64,000 nucleotides of DNA from Bacteroidia bacterium (GTDB lineage: Bacteria > Bacteroidota > Bacteroidia > B-17B0 > Aurantibacillaceae), in the NCBI GenBank assembly GCA_016787705.1, contig JAEUTP010000020.1, forward strand, positions 1 to 64,000, given 5' to 3'. The position numbers and the translations under genes were made by a program. The notes below the pieces were generated by a model. It had not been told where the DNA came from. It was given only the letters and a program-made list of their open reading frames with translations, and did not search any database. Positions 49,934-58,366 of this stretch are shown one piece after another; position 1 is the first letter of the stretch; each line of letters starts with the position of its first letter.

Positions 49934-50315
49934 TGCCGGTTCACTGCATTTCTTTAGTTAGTTTTTATTTTATATACAACCGGGCATATATTTTACGTCA
50001 AATATAAACAGCTAAAAAAAACTAGAATTAACCAGATTTAAATAGTTATCAAGAATTGATTTTACCGCTAAAAAAAACAAAATATCTCATGGTAAAAACC
50101 GTAAAATTGAGGTAAAGGATATAAATTCCATATTCGTTCACTCATTCAAAGTGCGGTTTCACCCATTAAATAATACTTTTCACTCATTTTAACCATTTTT
50201 TTTGTAACTGATAATCAATCACTTAATTATAAATATAAAGTTATTTGAAATTTTGGCGTAACCCTTATCGGTTATTTTACTTATAAGTTGTAAGTGTATA
50301 AAACAAACAGCTTTT
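49934..50315. other. 382-nt intergenic region before the sigma-factor gene
   Basis: The longest gene-free stretch in the window. It holds the minus-strand TATATTTG motif (49999-50006) of the lipoprotein gene. The remainder is AT-rich with repeated GGTAAA-type words (near 50091-50120) and no ORF. I found no TAnnTTTG motif close to the sigma-factor start on the plus strand, so that operon may depend on another sigma factor, perhaps its own. Confidence 0.6.
49999..50006 (-). promoter_or_regulatory. Putative promoter of the lipoprotein gene (TATATTTG)
   Basis: Minus-strand TATATTTG matches TAnnTTTG, about 80 nt upstream of the start codon at 49918. No good -33 element. Confidence 0.45.
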
Positions 50316-50891
50316 ATGTCAATTAACCCACATTTTCATCACACTAACGAGCAAATTAATGAGGAGTTGATCATCATCGAAGCAGCGAAGCAAAATCCCG
50401 AGCGCTTTGGTCCTCTTTATAACAAATACTACAAGCAGATATTTAATTATCTATATCAACGTATGGATGACAAAGACACTGCTTTTGACCTTACCGGCCA
50501 GGTATTTTTAAAAGCTCTTACAAATTTGCCAAATTATCAATTTAAGGGCGTGCCATTTGCAAGCTGGTTGTACCGTATTGCGCATAATGAGTTAATGCAA
50601 ATGTTCAGACTACAAAAAGACAGGCGCGCTATTAATGCAGATATTGGGGACCTTAAATATATTTGTGAAGAACATGAAGAACCCTTTTTTGAAGAGTATA
50701 TTCCTGCAATAAAAAAATTATTATCAGAGTTAGATGAAGAAGATATGCAAATGGTTGAATTTCGTTTTTTTGAAAAACGACCTTTTAAAGAAATTGCAGA
50801 GATATTGGATATTACTGAAGTTAACGCCAAAGTTAGAATGTACAGAATCATAGAGAAATTAAAAAAATCGATGAGTAAATTAAAAGTGTAG
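50316..50891 (+). CDS. ECF-like sigma-70 family RNA polymerase sigma factor
   Basis: The 191-residue protein has sigma region 2 (about 27-98; LYNKYYKQIFNYLYQRMDDKD, AFDLTGQVFLKAL, and FASWLYRIAHNEL, the region-2 melting helix motif) and sigma region 4 (about 135-190; LDEEDMQMVEFRFFEKRPFKEIAEILDI, then V-R-M-Y-R). No regions 1 or 3 are present, as is usual for ECF factors. It starts a tight four-gene set: 8 nt to the next gene, a 4-nt overlap, then 10 nt. The gene has a long A/T-rich upstream region. Signal and regulon are unknown. Confidence 0.92.
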   Translation: MSINPHFHHTNEQINEELIIIEAAKQNPERFGPLYNKYYKQIFNYLYQRMDDKDTAFDLTGQVFLKALTNLPNYQFKGVPFASWLYRIAHNELMQMFRLQKDRRAINADIGDLKYICEEHEEPFFEEYIPAIKKLLSELDEEDMQMVEFRFFEKRPFKEIAEILDITEVNAKVRMYRIIEKLKKSMSKLKV

Positions 50892-50899
50892 CAGATAGC

Positions 50900-52708
50900 A
50901 TGGAACCAAAATTTAATATAGACAGACCGAAGATAAGCGACGAAGAAATTAAAAAGCATCAGAATTTTGAGCAACTCGTAAAACAATTCAAACAACAAAG
51001 CTTAAACAAAGCGCGGCACGATAAAAGCTGGTGGAAAAGTAAAAAGGTCCGATACTCGGCCGTTATAGCAGGCATTACCGTTATTTGTACTATTAGCTAT
51101 TTAACCTTATTTAAAAACGAAACTACCCAAAACAAAACGCATGAAACACTAATTACTCAGGATACAAAAAAAGAAAATACAAATTCAAAAAAGAACTTTA
51201 TTAGCGAACCTTCGCAAAAATTAAAAGTAAATTATACAACTTATACTATTAACAATGCCAAAGGCGGAGAAATAAAGCACCCTACTTCATCAAAAATAAA
51301 AGTTCCTAAAAATTCGTTTGTAGATAAGAACGGTAAGGATATTATTGGTGATGTAACTATTGAGTATCGTGAGTTTCATGATGCCGCTGATATTATTGCT
51401 TCCGGAATTCCGATGAATTACGATAGCGCCGGTACAAAATATACTTTAGAAAGTGCCGGGATGTTTGACATTAAGGGATCACAGAATGGTGAGCCAGTTT
51501 ATATTAAAAAAGATAAAACAGTAGAAGTTCAACTGGCCTCTGCAAATTCTGACGATCGTTTTAATCAATACTATTTAGATACCGTTGCTAAAAACTGGCA
51601 ATACATTCAAAAAGATAATGCCAATACTTTTTTGGACAATAACCATGCAAAAAAAGAGTTTGATAATAACCAAAAAGATGGGCCGGATAATTTTGTAAAA
51701 AAATCACCTAAGCTTCAGATCCTAAAAAATGAAATTGAAGTTGTTATTCCAAAACGAATTGACAGTGTAAAAATTGTTTACACTAAAAAAATTGACGCTG
51801 TACCCAAACCTAAAGAGCCTTCAAAAATTAGTAAGCCAACTCCCGGCAGACCAACATTTAAGCTGGATGGCAGCTACAGTGAGTTCCCGGAATTAGCTGC
51901 TTTTAATGATATTATTTTTGAAGTTGGACCCGAAAATAATAATTACCGTAAAGAGATGCATGAAATAACATGGAGCGATGTTAAAGTAAGCGAAGGCCCA
52001 ATAAAAGGAAAAAACTATTTGCTTACACTTACCTACCGCAAGCAAATTGAAAAACTGATTGTATACCCCGTTTTAAGTGGTAACGATCTTGAAAAAGCAG
52101 AAAAAAAATACCAGCAAAAGTTTAAAGAATATGAAGGTTTTGTAGAAAAACGTAACGCCGAAGAAAAACGTTTAATGGCAGAGATGGAAGCCAAACAAAA
52201 AGTTTATATGGCCAATCTTAAAAAGAAACAGGACGATTATGAAAAAGAACGCGTAAAATTACTGGTTGCCTTTAAACAAAACGAACAAAAACAATTAGAG
52301 TCCAGCTTTAATAACATGAGTATGGCCACCAAGGCAACTCGCATTTTTAATATATCATCTTTTGGCATTTACAACTCGGATTCCCCGCACGGTCAACCTT
52401 CCGGAAAAACAGTTACACCTATGTTCGTGAGTAATGAAAAGGGAACATTGATCAATCCTGATATTATTTATATGATTGATCACAAAACAAAAACCGTTTA
52501 CAATATTGCATTTAACGAAGGCTTTAAAATTACCTATGAGCCTCAAAACGATTATACAATTTGTGTATTCAGACAAAATAAATTATACATCTGCTCAAAA
52601 AATATGTTCAAAGCAACTGCAAATAAAAACAGTGATAAATTCACGGTTAACGAATTAGCAGAAGGTTCAGACAATTTAAGCGAATTTAAAAAAGCATTGG
52701 AGATATGA
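50900..52708 (+). CDS. Single-pass membrane protein in the anti-sigma position, large periplasmic part
   Basis: The 602-residue protein has a ~45-residue cytoplasmic N-terminus, a membrane helix (about 50-70; YSAVIAGITVICTISYLTLF) and ~530 periplasmic residues. Residues about 115-200 read as a beta domain (GGEIKHPTSSKIKVPKNSF, GDVTIEYREFHDAADI) resembling ZU5-type sandwiches; about 390-460 is a charged coiled coil; the C-terminal ~120 residues (FNISSFGIYNSDSPHG, TVYNIAFNEGFKITYEP) look like a separate beta domain. Position after an ECF sigma gene and the topology fit an anti-sigma factor, but no ZAS or FecR motif was seen. Function is inferred from context. Confidence 0.65.
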   Translation: MEPKFNIDRPKISDEEIKKHQNFEQLVKQFKQQSLNKARHDKSWWKSKKVRYSAVIAGITVICTISYLTLFKNETTQNKTHETLITQDTKKENTNSKKNFISEPSQKLKVNYTTYTINNAKGGEIKHPTSSKIKVPKNSFVDKNGKDIIGDVTIEYREFHDAADIIASGIPMNYDSAGTKYTLESAGMFDIKGSQNGEPVYIKKDKTVEVQLASANSDDRFNQYYLDTVAKNWQYIQKDNANTFLDNNHAKKEFDNNQKDGPDNFVKKSPKLQILKNEIEVVIPKRIDSVKIVYTKKIDAVPKPKEPSKISKPTPGRPTFKLDGSYSEFPELAAFNDIIFEVGPENNNYRKEMHEITWSDVKVSEGPIKGKNYLLTLTYRKQIEKLIVYPVLSGNDLEKAEKKYQQKFKEYEGFVEKRNAEEKRLMAEMEAKQKVYMANLKKKQDDYEKERVKLLVAFKQNEQKQLESSFNNMSMATKATRIFNISSFGIYNSDSPHGQPSGKTVTPMFVSNEKGTLINPDIIYMIDHKTKTVYNIAFNEGFKITYEPQNDYTICVFRQNKLYICSKNMFKATANKNSDKFTVNELAEGSDNLSEFKKALEI

Positions 52709-53487
52709 TAAACAAAAAACTATTTTTAGCGACACTTGTTATTGCATTTTTATTTTCTTTCTCCATTAAAAAAGAAAAGAAATTTATTCCTCCGGGAACC
52801 GTGCAAATAACAGAAACACTTTTTGCCGACGAAGTAGAAATATACAATTTTGCCTGGCAGGAATATGAAAGCTGGATAAAATTAAAATACGGAGTCGGCT
52901 CAAAAGAGCATTTAGCTGCGCTTCCCGATACTTTGGTGTGGAGACAAAAAATATCCCACAATGAACCTTATGTGAAATATTATTACCGGCATCCCGCTTA
53001 TAAAAACTATCCTGTAGTTGGTATTTCCTACGAACAGGCTATTGCCTTTTGTAAATGGAGAACAGACCGTGTAAAAGAATCTTATTACAAAAAAAAGAAA
53101 AAAGAAGTGAATATTGAATACCGTCTTCCAACAAAAGAAGAATGGGAATTAATAAGCAATGGAACAGAAATGTTTGCAGATGGTGGTATTAAAAATGGCG
53201 AGGTAATGTTTAATCACCGCTACATGAGCGACAGTGCTTCAAGAAAATATTTTGAAACGCACGGCAGTTACCATGATGTTACTACAACCGCTTACTCTTA
53301 TTATCAAAATAAATTTGGGCTGTTTTGTATTTTTGGTAATGTTGCCGAAATGGTTTCCGAAAAAGGTATTAGCAAAGGCGGCAGCTGGAGAAATTTATTA
53401 GAAGAATGCCGTCCCGAAAAAGATCTGCCTTATACCGAACCCAATGCGTGGTTAGGTTTTAGATGCGTTTGCGTGATCACCAAATAA
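52705..53487 (+). CDS. Exported FGE/SUMF1-like domain protein
   Basis: The 260-residue protein overlaps the preceding gene by four bases (ATGA). It has a signal peptide (about 1-20) without a lipobox, then the formylglycine-generating-enzyme fold: YPVVGISYEQAIAFCKWRTD, YRLPTKEEWELIS, GLFCIFGNVAEMVSEKG, SKGGSWRN and NAWLGFRCVCV. Only one cysteine (EECRP) lies where sulfatase-modifying enzymes carry their reactive copper-binding pair, so catalysis is doubtful. GldJ and GldK of the gliding machinery share this fold. A structural or ligand-binding role in the envelope with its sigma-factor neighbours is likely. Confidence 0.85.
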   Translation: MINKKLFLATLVIAFLFSFSIKKEKKFIPPGTVQITETLFADEVEIYNFAWQEYESWIKLKYGVGSKEHLAALPDTLVWRQKISHNEPYVKYYYRHPAYKNYPVVGISYEQAIAFCKWRTDRVKESYYKKKKKEVNIEYRLPTKEEWELISNGTEMFADGGIKNGEVMFNHRYMSDSASRKYFETHGSYHDVTTTAYSYYQNKFGLFCIFGNVAEMVSEKGISKGGSWRNLLEECRPEKDLPYTEPNAWLGFRCVCVITK

Positions 53488-53497
53488 ATTACAAAAA

Positions 53498-54292
53498 ATG
53501 ATAAAGCAGCTTATATCTATTTTATTTATTTCTCCTTTTTTTATTAGCTCAAATCTTAAAAAAACAAGACCTTACTCTAAAATAGATATTTCCTACAAAA
53601 CCATTCACGCTTTTGTTGCTTTGTGCGATAATAAATACCAGGGCATTGTGCCTGTGCCACCAAAAATAGGTAATGGACAAGATCTTAATAATAACCTGTA
53701 TTGGGGTTGTGGTTATGGTGTGCGCACGTTCTTTAAAAAGAGCAAAGAATGGAAATTAATAAAAACACTTAAATTGGATACCGTAAGATTAGAGCGCCTG
53801 GTGTTTAAACATGTTTCTAAAAATTTTTATTTAGTGGCCGATGCTTACGATGGGCGTTACATTAAAAAATGTACACAGGATTTTTTAAACAGTTGCGCAG
53901 GAAAATTAAAAGACTCTATTCAAATTGAAAATATAACATTAGGCATTTATGGCAATTCAAAAATGATCTCGTATTCAGGCCATGATGGTTTAATGGATTT
54001 TAAATTGAATGAAACATTTGAGAATGCAGATTTAAAAAAACGCGATTGCATTATTTTGGCCTGTTACAGTAAAAGTTATTTTTCTGAACATTTAAAAACA
54101 GCCAACGTAAATCCGGTAGTATGGACAACAGGCTTAATGTGCCCTGAAGCGTACACATTACACAACGCTTTAAGTGGTTATGTAATCGGCGAAACTAACG
54201 AACAGGTAAGATCACGAGCTGCACTCACCTATTCTTCCTACCTTAAATGCAGCCAAAAAGCCGCACGTTACCTGCTTACAACGGGCTGGTAA
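53498..54292 (+). CDS. Exported protein with caspase/CHAT-like His and Cys motifs
   Basis: The 264-residue protein has a hydrophobic N-terminus (about 1-18) and lies 10 nt after the FGE-like gene. AFVALCDNKYQGIVPVP (38-54) resembles the first strand of caspase-like domains, MISYSGHDGLMDF (156-168) contains a GHxG block with His162, and IILACYSKSYF (185-195) contains Cys189 after a hydrophobic strand. This order and spacing is that of clan CD peptidases (caspase, CHAT, gingipain), where SGHG and xACxS carry the dyad. I do not know a named family for it. The peptidase idea is a hypothesis; it could equally be an inactive relative. Confidence 0.55.
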   Translation: MIKQLISILFISPFFISSNLKKTRPYSKIDISYKTIHAFVALCDNKYQGIVPVPPKIGNGQDLNNNLYWGCGYGVRTFFKKSKEWKLIKTLKLDTVRLERLVFKHVSKNFYLVADAYDGRYIKKCTQDFLNSCAGKLKDSIQIENITLGIYGNSKMISYSGHDGLMDFKLNETFENADLKKRDCIILACYSKSYFSEHLKTANVNPVVWTTGLMCPEAYTLHNALSGYVIGETNEQVRSRAALTYSSYLKCSQKAARYLLTTGW

Positions 54293-54351
54293 AATGTAAA
54301 AAATCATTGCTCTTAAAACCCTTTTTTATAGTATATTTATGCCTTTAAATT

Positions 54352-54957
54352 ATGGCACAATTAGTAATATTCCGTCACGGACAAAGTACCTGGAACTTAG
54401 AAAATAAATTTACCGGCTGGGTAGATGTTGAATTAACACCTAAAGGCATAGAAGAAGCAAAAAATGCGGGCGCAAAAATAAAAGGCTTTCGTTTTGATTA
54501 CGCTTATGCATCTGCATTAAAGCGTGCGCAAAATACATTGGCTTATGCTTTAGAAACAGCAGGTCATCCGCCGCTTATACCTATTTTTAATAAAGCTTTA
54601 AATGAGCGCATGTATGGTGACCTGCAGGGTTTAGATAAAACCGAAACTGCAAAAAAATATGGTGAAGACCAGGTAAAAGTTTGGCGCAGAAGTTATGATA
54701 TACCACCACCAAATGGCGAGAGCTTAAAAGATACAGCAGCGCGTGTAATACCTTATTTTGAATTGGAAATTATTCCTAAACTAAAAGCAGGAAAAAATGT
54801 TGTTATTGCAGCACATGGCAATAGCTTGCGCGCATTAATTATGTATTTGGAAAAAATGACACCGGAGCAAATTCTTGAATTTGAAATTGGTACCGCACAA
54901 CCACGTTTATATGAATTGGATAATGATCTGAAATTAATATCAGCAAAAAACCTGTAA
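54352..54957 (+). CDS. gpmA: 2,3-bisphosphoglycerate-dependent phosphoglycerate mutase
   Basis: The 201-residue enzyme has the histidine-phosphatase motif FRHGQSTWN (His9 phosphorylated), NKFTGWVDVELTPKG, the NERMYGDLQGLDK block with the catalytic Glu, and the second His in IAAHGNSLRALIMYLE. It interconverts 3- and 2-phosphoglycerate in glycolysis and gluconeogenesis. It is shorter than the 250-residue Escherichia coli enzyme, lacking part of the C-terminal lobe, as many Bacteroidota forms do. First gene of a tight operon with a HAD hydrolase (1-nt gap) and map. Confidence 0.93.
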   Translation: MAQLVIFRHGQSTWNLENKFTGWVDVELTPKGIEEAKNAGAKIKGFRFDYAYASALKRAQNTLAYALETAGHPPLIPIFNKALNERMYGDLQGLDKTETAKKYGEDQVKVWRRSYDIPPPNGESLKDTAARVIPYFELEIIPKLKAGKNVVIAAHGNSLRALIMYLEKMTPEQILEFEIGTAQPRLYELDNDLKLISAKNL

Positions 54958-54958
54958 A

Positions 54959-55423
54959 ATGGCTCAACAATTTTTAAGTGCAGATAGTAAAGTAATAGCC
55001 GTAGATTTTGACGGTACAATTGTAGAGCATAAACACCCTGCAATTGGCAAAGAAATGCTTTTTGCATTTGCTACTTTAAAAGCCTTACAGCAAAAAGGTC
55101 ATAAGTTAATTTTGTGGACCATACGTACCGGTCCTTTGTTAGACGAAGCTGTTGAATTTTGTAAAAAAAACGGTGTTGAATTTTATGCTGTAAATAAAAA
55201 TTATCCTGAAGAAGAACTGACAGAAAAAACAGCAAGAAAAGTAAATGCAGATGTGTTTATTGATGACAGAAGTATTGGAGGCTTTATTGGTTGGAGTGAA
55301 GTATGGCAAATGCTGCACCCTGAAGGAGGAGAGTTTTCGCACCAGCTAAAAAATGCAGATGCACATAACAACTATAAGAAAAGTGAAGGTTCAATCTTTA
55401 AAAAAATATTTGGTACAAAATGA
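54959..55423 (+). CDS. HAD-family hydrolase (BT0820-like)
   Basis: The 154-residue protein begins with the HAD motif I VIAVDFDGTIVEHKHPAIG (Asp16, Asp18), has motif II-like ILWTIRTG and a late DVFIDDRSIGG with the acidic motif IV. Small uncapped HAD proteins of this type are conserved in Bacteroidetes; the structural family of BT0820 is the closest I recall. The phosphosubstrate is unknown. It begins 1 nt after gpmA and overlaps map by four bases, so translational coupling is likely. Confidence 0.85.
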   Translation: MAQQFLSADSKVIAVDFDGTIVEHKHPAIGKEMLFAFATLKALQQKGHKLILWTIRTGPLLDEAVEFCKKNGVEFYAVNKNYPEEELTEKTARKVNADVFIDDRSIGGFIGWSEVWQMLHPEGGEFSHQLKNADAHNNYKKSEGSIFKKIFGTK

Positions 55424-56211
55424 GCTTTTTAAAAACACGTGAAGAAATTGAATTAATGCGTGAGTCGGCCTTAATGGTATCCCGTACCTTGGCAATTATT
55501 GCAAAAGAAGTAAAACCAGGTGTTCAGCCTGCTGACTTAGATAAATTAGCCGAAGAATTTATTCGTGATAATGGTGGCGAGCCTGCTTTTAAAGGTTATG
55601 GCCATAAAAGTAATCCTTTTCCCGCAACACTTTGTATTTCTATAAACGAAGCAGTTGTACACGGCATTCCAACAAACAAACCTTTAGCAGAAGGTGATAT
55701 TATTTCGGTAGATTGCGGTGTTAAAAAAAATGGATATTTTGGCGATCACGCTTATACATTTGCCGTGGGCAACATAAAGCCCGAATTACAAAAACTAATT
55801 GATGTAACTAAAGAGAGTTTATACCTGGGTATTGAACAAATGATAAGTGGTAACCGTATTGGCGATATTAGTTATGCTATACAACAACATGCCGAAAAAA
55901 ACGGATTTGGTGTTGTAAGAGAATTAGTTGGTCACGGGCTCGGAAAAAAACTGCATGAAGAACCAGAAGTGCCAAACTATGGTAAACGTGGCGATGGCCC
56001 TAAATTAAAAGAAGGTATGGTTTTAGCCATTGAACCTATGATAAATTTAGGAACAAAAAATATTAAACAATTAAACGACGGCTGGACGATAATTACTGCC
56101 GATGGAAAACCGAGTGCACATTTTGAGCATGATGTTGCTATCGTTGACGGTAAACCTGAGATATTAAGCTCTTACGCATTTATTGAAGAAGCTTTGGCTT
56201 CGGTAAAGTAA
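55420..56211 (+). CDS. map: Methionine aminopeptidase, type I
   Basis: The 263-residue enzyme has the pita-bread fold and all five metal ligands in their motifs: ISVDCGVKKNG (Asp), YFGDHAYTFAVG (Asp), LVGHGLGKKLHEEP (His), AIEPMINLG (Glu) and AHFEHDVAIV (Glu). It removes the initiator methionine from new proteins. The short form without a zinc-finger extension is usual in bacteria. Overlap of 4 nt with the HAD gene. Confidence 0.95.
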   Translation: MSFLKTREEIELMRESALMVSRTLAIIAKEVKPGVQPADLDKLAEEFIRDNGGEPAFKGYGHKSNPFPATLCISINEAVVHGIPTNKPLAEGDIISVDCGVKKNGYFGDHAYTFAVGNIKPELQKLIDVTKESLYLGIEQMISGNRIGDISYAIQQHAEKNGFGVVRELVGHGLGKKLHEEPEVPNYGKRGDGPKLKEGMVLAIEPMINLGTKNIKQLNDGWTIITADGKPSAHFEHDVAIVDGKPEILSSYAFIEEALASVK

Positions 56212-56266
56212 AATTACCATATCAGTTTTCGAAAAAATATCAATTAAAGAATTGCGTGAGCGCATC

Positions 56267-57382
56267 ATGCAGCGAGAAGAACGAAAACTATCTTTGTTCA
56301 ATAAAATTATGCTGTGGCTGCATTATTTTATTATTGTAAGTCTTTTGATAGCCGTTACCGCAAAGTATATTTCACCTTTGCTATTTTGGTTACCCGCATT
56401 TTTTGGTCTGGCCTATCCTTTTTTGTTTCTTCTAAACGTGCTCTTTATTATTTATTGGCTGGTGCAATTTAAACCTTCAGTTACTTTTGGTTTAATTGCC
56501 CTGTGCATAAGCATTCCAACGGCTTTTAATTATGTGCAATTAAGTTTTCCAACAAGGTCAGAAGCAAAACAAATAAAAGTTACATCTTACAACAGTATGT
56601 TATTTGATCTTTACAACTGGAAAAAACAAAAAGAAAACCGTAACAGGATCTTAAATGGCTTATCTGAAATAGGACCTGATATTTTATGTGTTCAGGAATT
56701 TTATACTTCAGAAAGTAAAGATGCCTTTAATGGTTATAACAATATTGATACTTTAACCACACTTTTAAATGCGCCGTATTATCATTCAGAGTACACTACA
56801 ACACTTCGCCAAACCGATCACTGGGGCGTTGCTACTTTTAGTAAATACCCTATAATTAATAAAGGCAAGATCGTATTTAAAACCCGCTCAAATAACATTT
56901 GTATCTTTTCAGATCTTATTATTGATAAGGATACAGTGAGAGTTTACAACATTCATTTACAATCTATAAGCTTTAGCAAAGGCGACACCAAATTTTTAGA
57001 TGACGTTATTTCTGAAAAAGACGCTGAAGATGAAGTTGAGAATAGCAAAAGTATTTTAAGGCGCTTAAAACGCGCTTTTGTAAAACGTACAAGGCAAGTA
57101 GATATGGTGGTAACGCATATAAAAACCTGCCGGTATAAAATTATTTTGTGTGGCGATTTTAATGATACCCCGGCCTCTTATGCTTATCATCGACTTTCTA
57201 AACAATTAAACGATGCTTTTGTTGAAAAAGGTACAGGTTTTGGTAAAACCTACGCCGGCAAATGGCCACAATTCAGAATCGATTATATATTGCATGATAA
57301 AGGCTTTAAATGTTTAAATTATAAAAGAAGTGATGAAACCTTTACCGATCATTATGCTATTACGGCTTATCTTCAAAAATAA
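56267..57382 (+). CDS. Endonuclease/exonuclease/phosphatase-family membrane protein
   Basis: From ATG 56267 the 371-residue protein has three hydrophobic helices (about 15-95), then an EEP domain (about 105-370): VTSYNSMLFDLYNW, DILCVQEFY with the metal-binding Glu, IHLQSI, LCGDFNDTPASYAYH, RIDYILHDKG and a final TDHYAI with the catalytic His. The domain lies on the side of the membrane reached by an even or odd helix count, which I cannot settle. Family members cleave phosphodiesters in nucleic acids or lipids. It comes 55 nt after map; an in-frame TTG at 56252 is the alternative start. Confidence 0.85.
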   Translation: MQREERKLSLFNKIMLWLHYFIIVSLLIAVTAKYISPLLFWLPAFFGLAYPFLFLLNVLFIIYWLVQFKPSVTFGLIALCISIPTAFNYVQLSFPTRSEAKQIKVTSYNSMLFDLYNWKKQKENRNRILNGLSEIGPDILCVQEFYTSESKDAFNGYNNIDTLTTLLNAPYYHSEYTTTLRQTDHWGVATFSKYPIINKGKIVFKTRSNNICIFSDLIIDKDTVRVYNIHLQSISFSKGDTKFLDDVISEKDAEDEVENSKSILRRLKRAFVKRTRQVDMVVTHIKTCRYKIILCGDFNDTPASYAYHRLSKQLNDAFVEKGTGFGKTYAGKWPQFRIDYILHDKGFKCLNYKRSDETFTDHYAITAYLQK

Positions 57383-57435
57383 AATTTGAAAATAGAGATT
57401 AAGATTTTAAATTTAACCAATCAAAATAAAACGCT

Positions 57436-58029
57436 ATGAAAAACAAAATTATTTTACCCTTACTTGCCATTATTTTTTTAAGCTCTTGCGCTAATAAATT
57501 TAGTCTTACAAAACGTAAATACACCAAAGGTTATTATTTTGCTTCGTCAGGAAATAAAGCATCAGATACAAAAGAGAATGAACATAAAAATGTACATGTA
57601 AAAAATTTACCTCCTAAAAAAATCACCTTATCATCTCCGGAAACAGGAACTGAAAACATTAAAGAAACTTCGGTGGCAACATTTTACAAAACCGAAACCG
57701 CACAAACAAAAAACAGTCTTAAACAAAAAACAGTACAATCCGTTACCGCTTCAGCAAATGCAAAAAAGAAAATTGCTACAAAACCGGCAATTAAACCCGT
57801 TTCAGAAAAAAAACCGTTTTCAGGCACCGCTAAAAAAGGCAGTTCAGATGCTAATTTGATAATTTTGGTGATATTAAGCTTATTTCCGATTTTAGCGCTA
57901 ATTGCAATTTATTTGCACGATGGTAAAAGCATTACATTAAACTTTTGGATCGATCTTATACTTCACTTTATTTTACTTTATTGGCTATTTGCATTACTAG
58001 TGGTATTAGATGTTATTAACCTGGGTTAA
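57436..58029 (+). CDS. Lipoprotein with disordered linker and C-terminal Pmp3/YqaE-like hydrophobic domain
   Basis: The 197-residue protein has a lipobox LSSC (Cys19), a polar Lys/Thr/Ser-rich linker (about 25-135; SVTASANAKKKIATKPAIKPV) and a C-terminal domain with two hydrophobic segments (LIILVILSLFPILALIAIYL and NFWIDLILHFILLYWLFALL). The end resembles the Pmp3/YqaE fold (F-P-I-L-A and an N-F-W-I-D-L-I-L block), known from small stress-linked membrane proteins. A lipoprotein followed by a membrane-spanning domain is unusual and could be an envelope-bridging protein. Function unknown. Confidence 0.75.
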   Translation: MKNKIILPLLAIIFLSSCANKFSLTKRKYTKGYYFASSGNKASDTKENEHKNVHVKNLPPKKITLSSPETGTENIKETSVATFYKTETAQTKNSLKQKTVQSVTASANAKKKIATKPAIKPVSEKKPFSGTAKKGSSDANLIILVILSLFPILALIAIYLHDGKSITLNFWIDLILHFILLYWLFALLVVLDVINLG

Positions 58030-58115
58030 AACTTATCATTAATTTGAGCATTTTTAACACTTTAGCATATTAAATTAAACTATATTTACATTATAAACTT
58101 GAAAAAATTAAACAC

Positions 58116-58343
58116 ATGAAAAAAATACTTTTAATGGCTGCTTTCGCAGGTTTGTTAGGAAGTGCAGCGGTTGCAAACACTTCAGGCGACGATAAAGATA
58201 AAAAAGCAAAAAAAGAATGTTGCAAAAAAGGTGAAGGTAAATCTTGCGCCGGAGAGAAAAAAGAAGGTTGTGCTAAAGACGAAAAGTCTTGCTGCAAAAA
58301 GAAAACAGAAGCTTCTGCAACAACAAAAGCTGAAACAAAATAA
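58116..58343 (+). CDS. Small exported Lys/Cys-rich protein
   Basis: The 75-residue product starts MKKILLMAAFAGLLGSAAVAN, a clear signal peptide. The mature ~54 residues are rich in Lys and Glu and contain six cysteines (two CC pairs, two singles) in ECCKKGEGKSC, GCAKDEKSCC. It could bind metal ions or form disulfides in the periplasm. No family recognised. It is a single gene ending in a strong terminator. Confidence 0.65.
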   Translation: MKKILLMAAFAGLLGSAAVANTSGDDKDKKAKKECCKKGEGKSCAGEKKEGCAKDEKSCCKKKTEASATTKAETK

Positions 58344-58366
58344 TTTTTCATCTCATGTAATTATCA

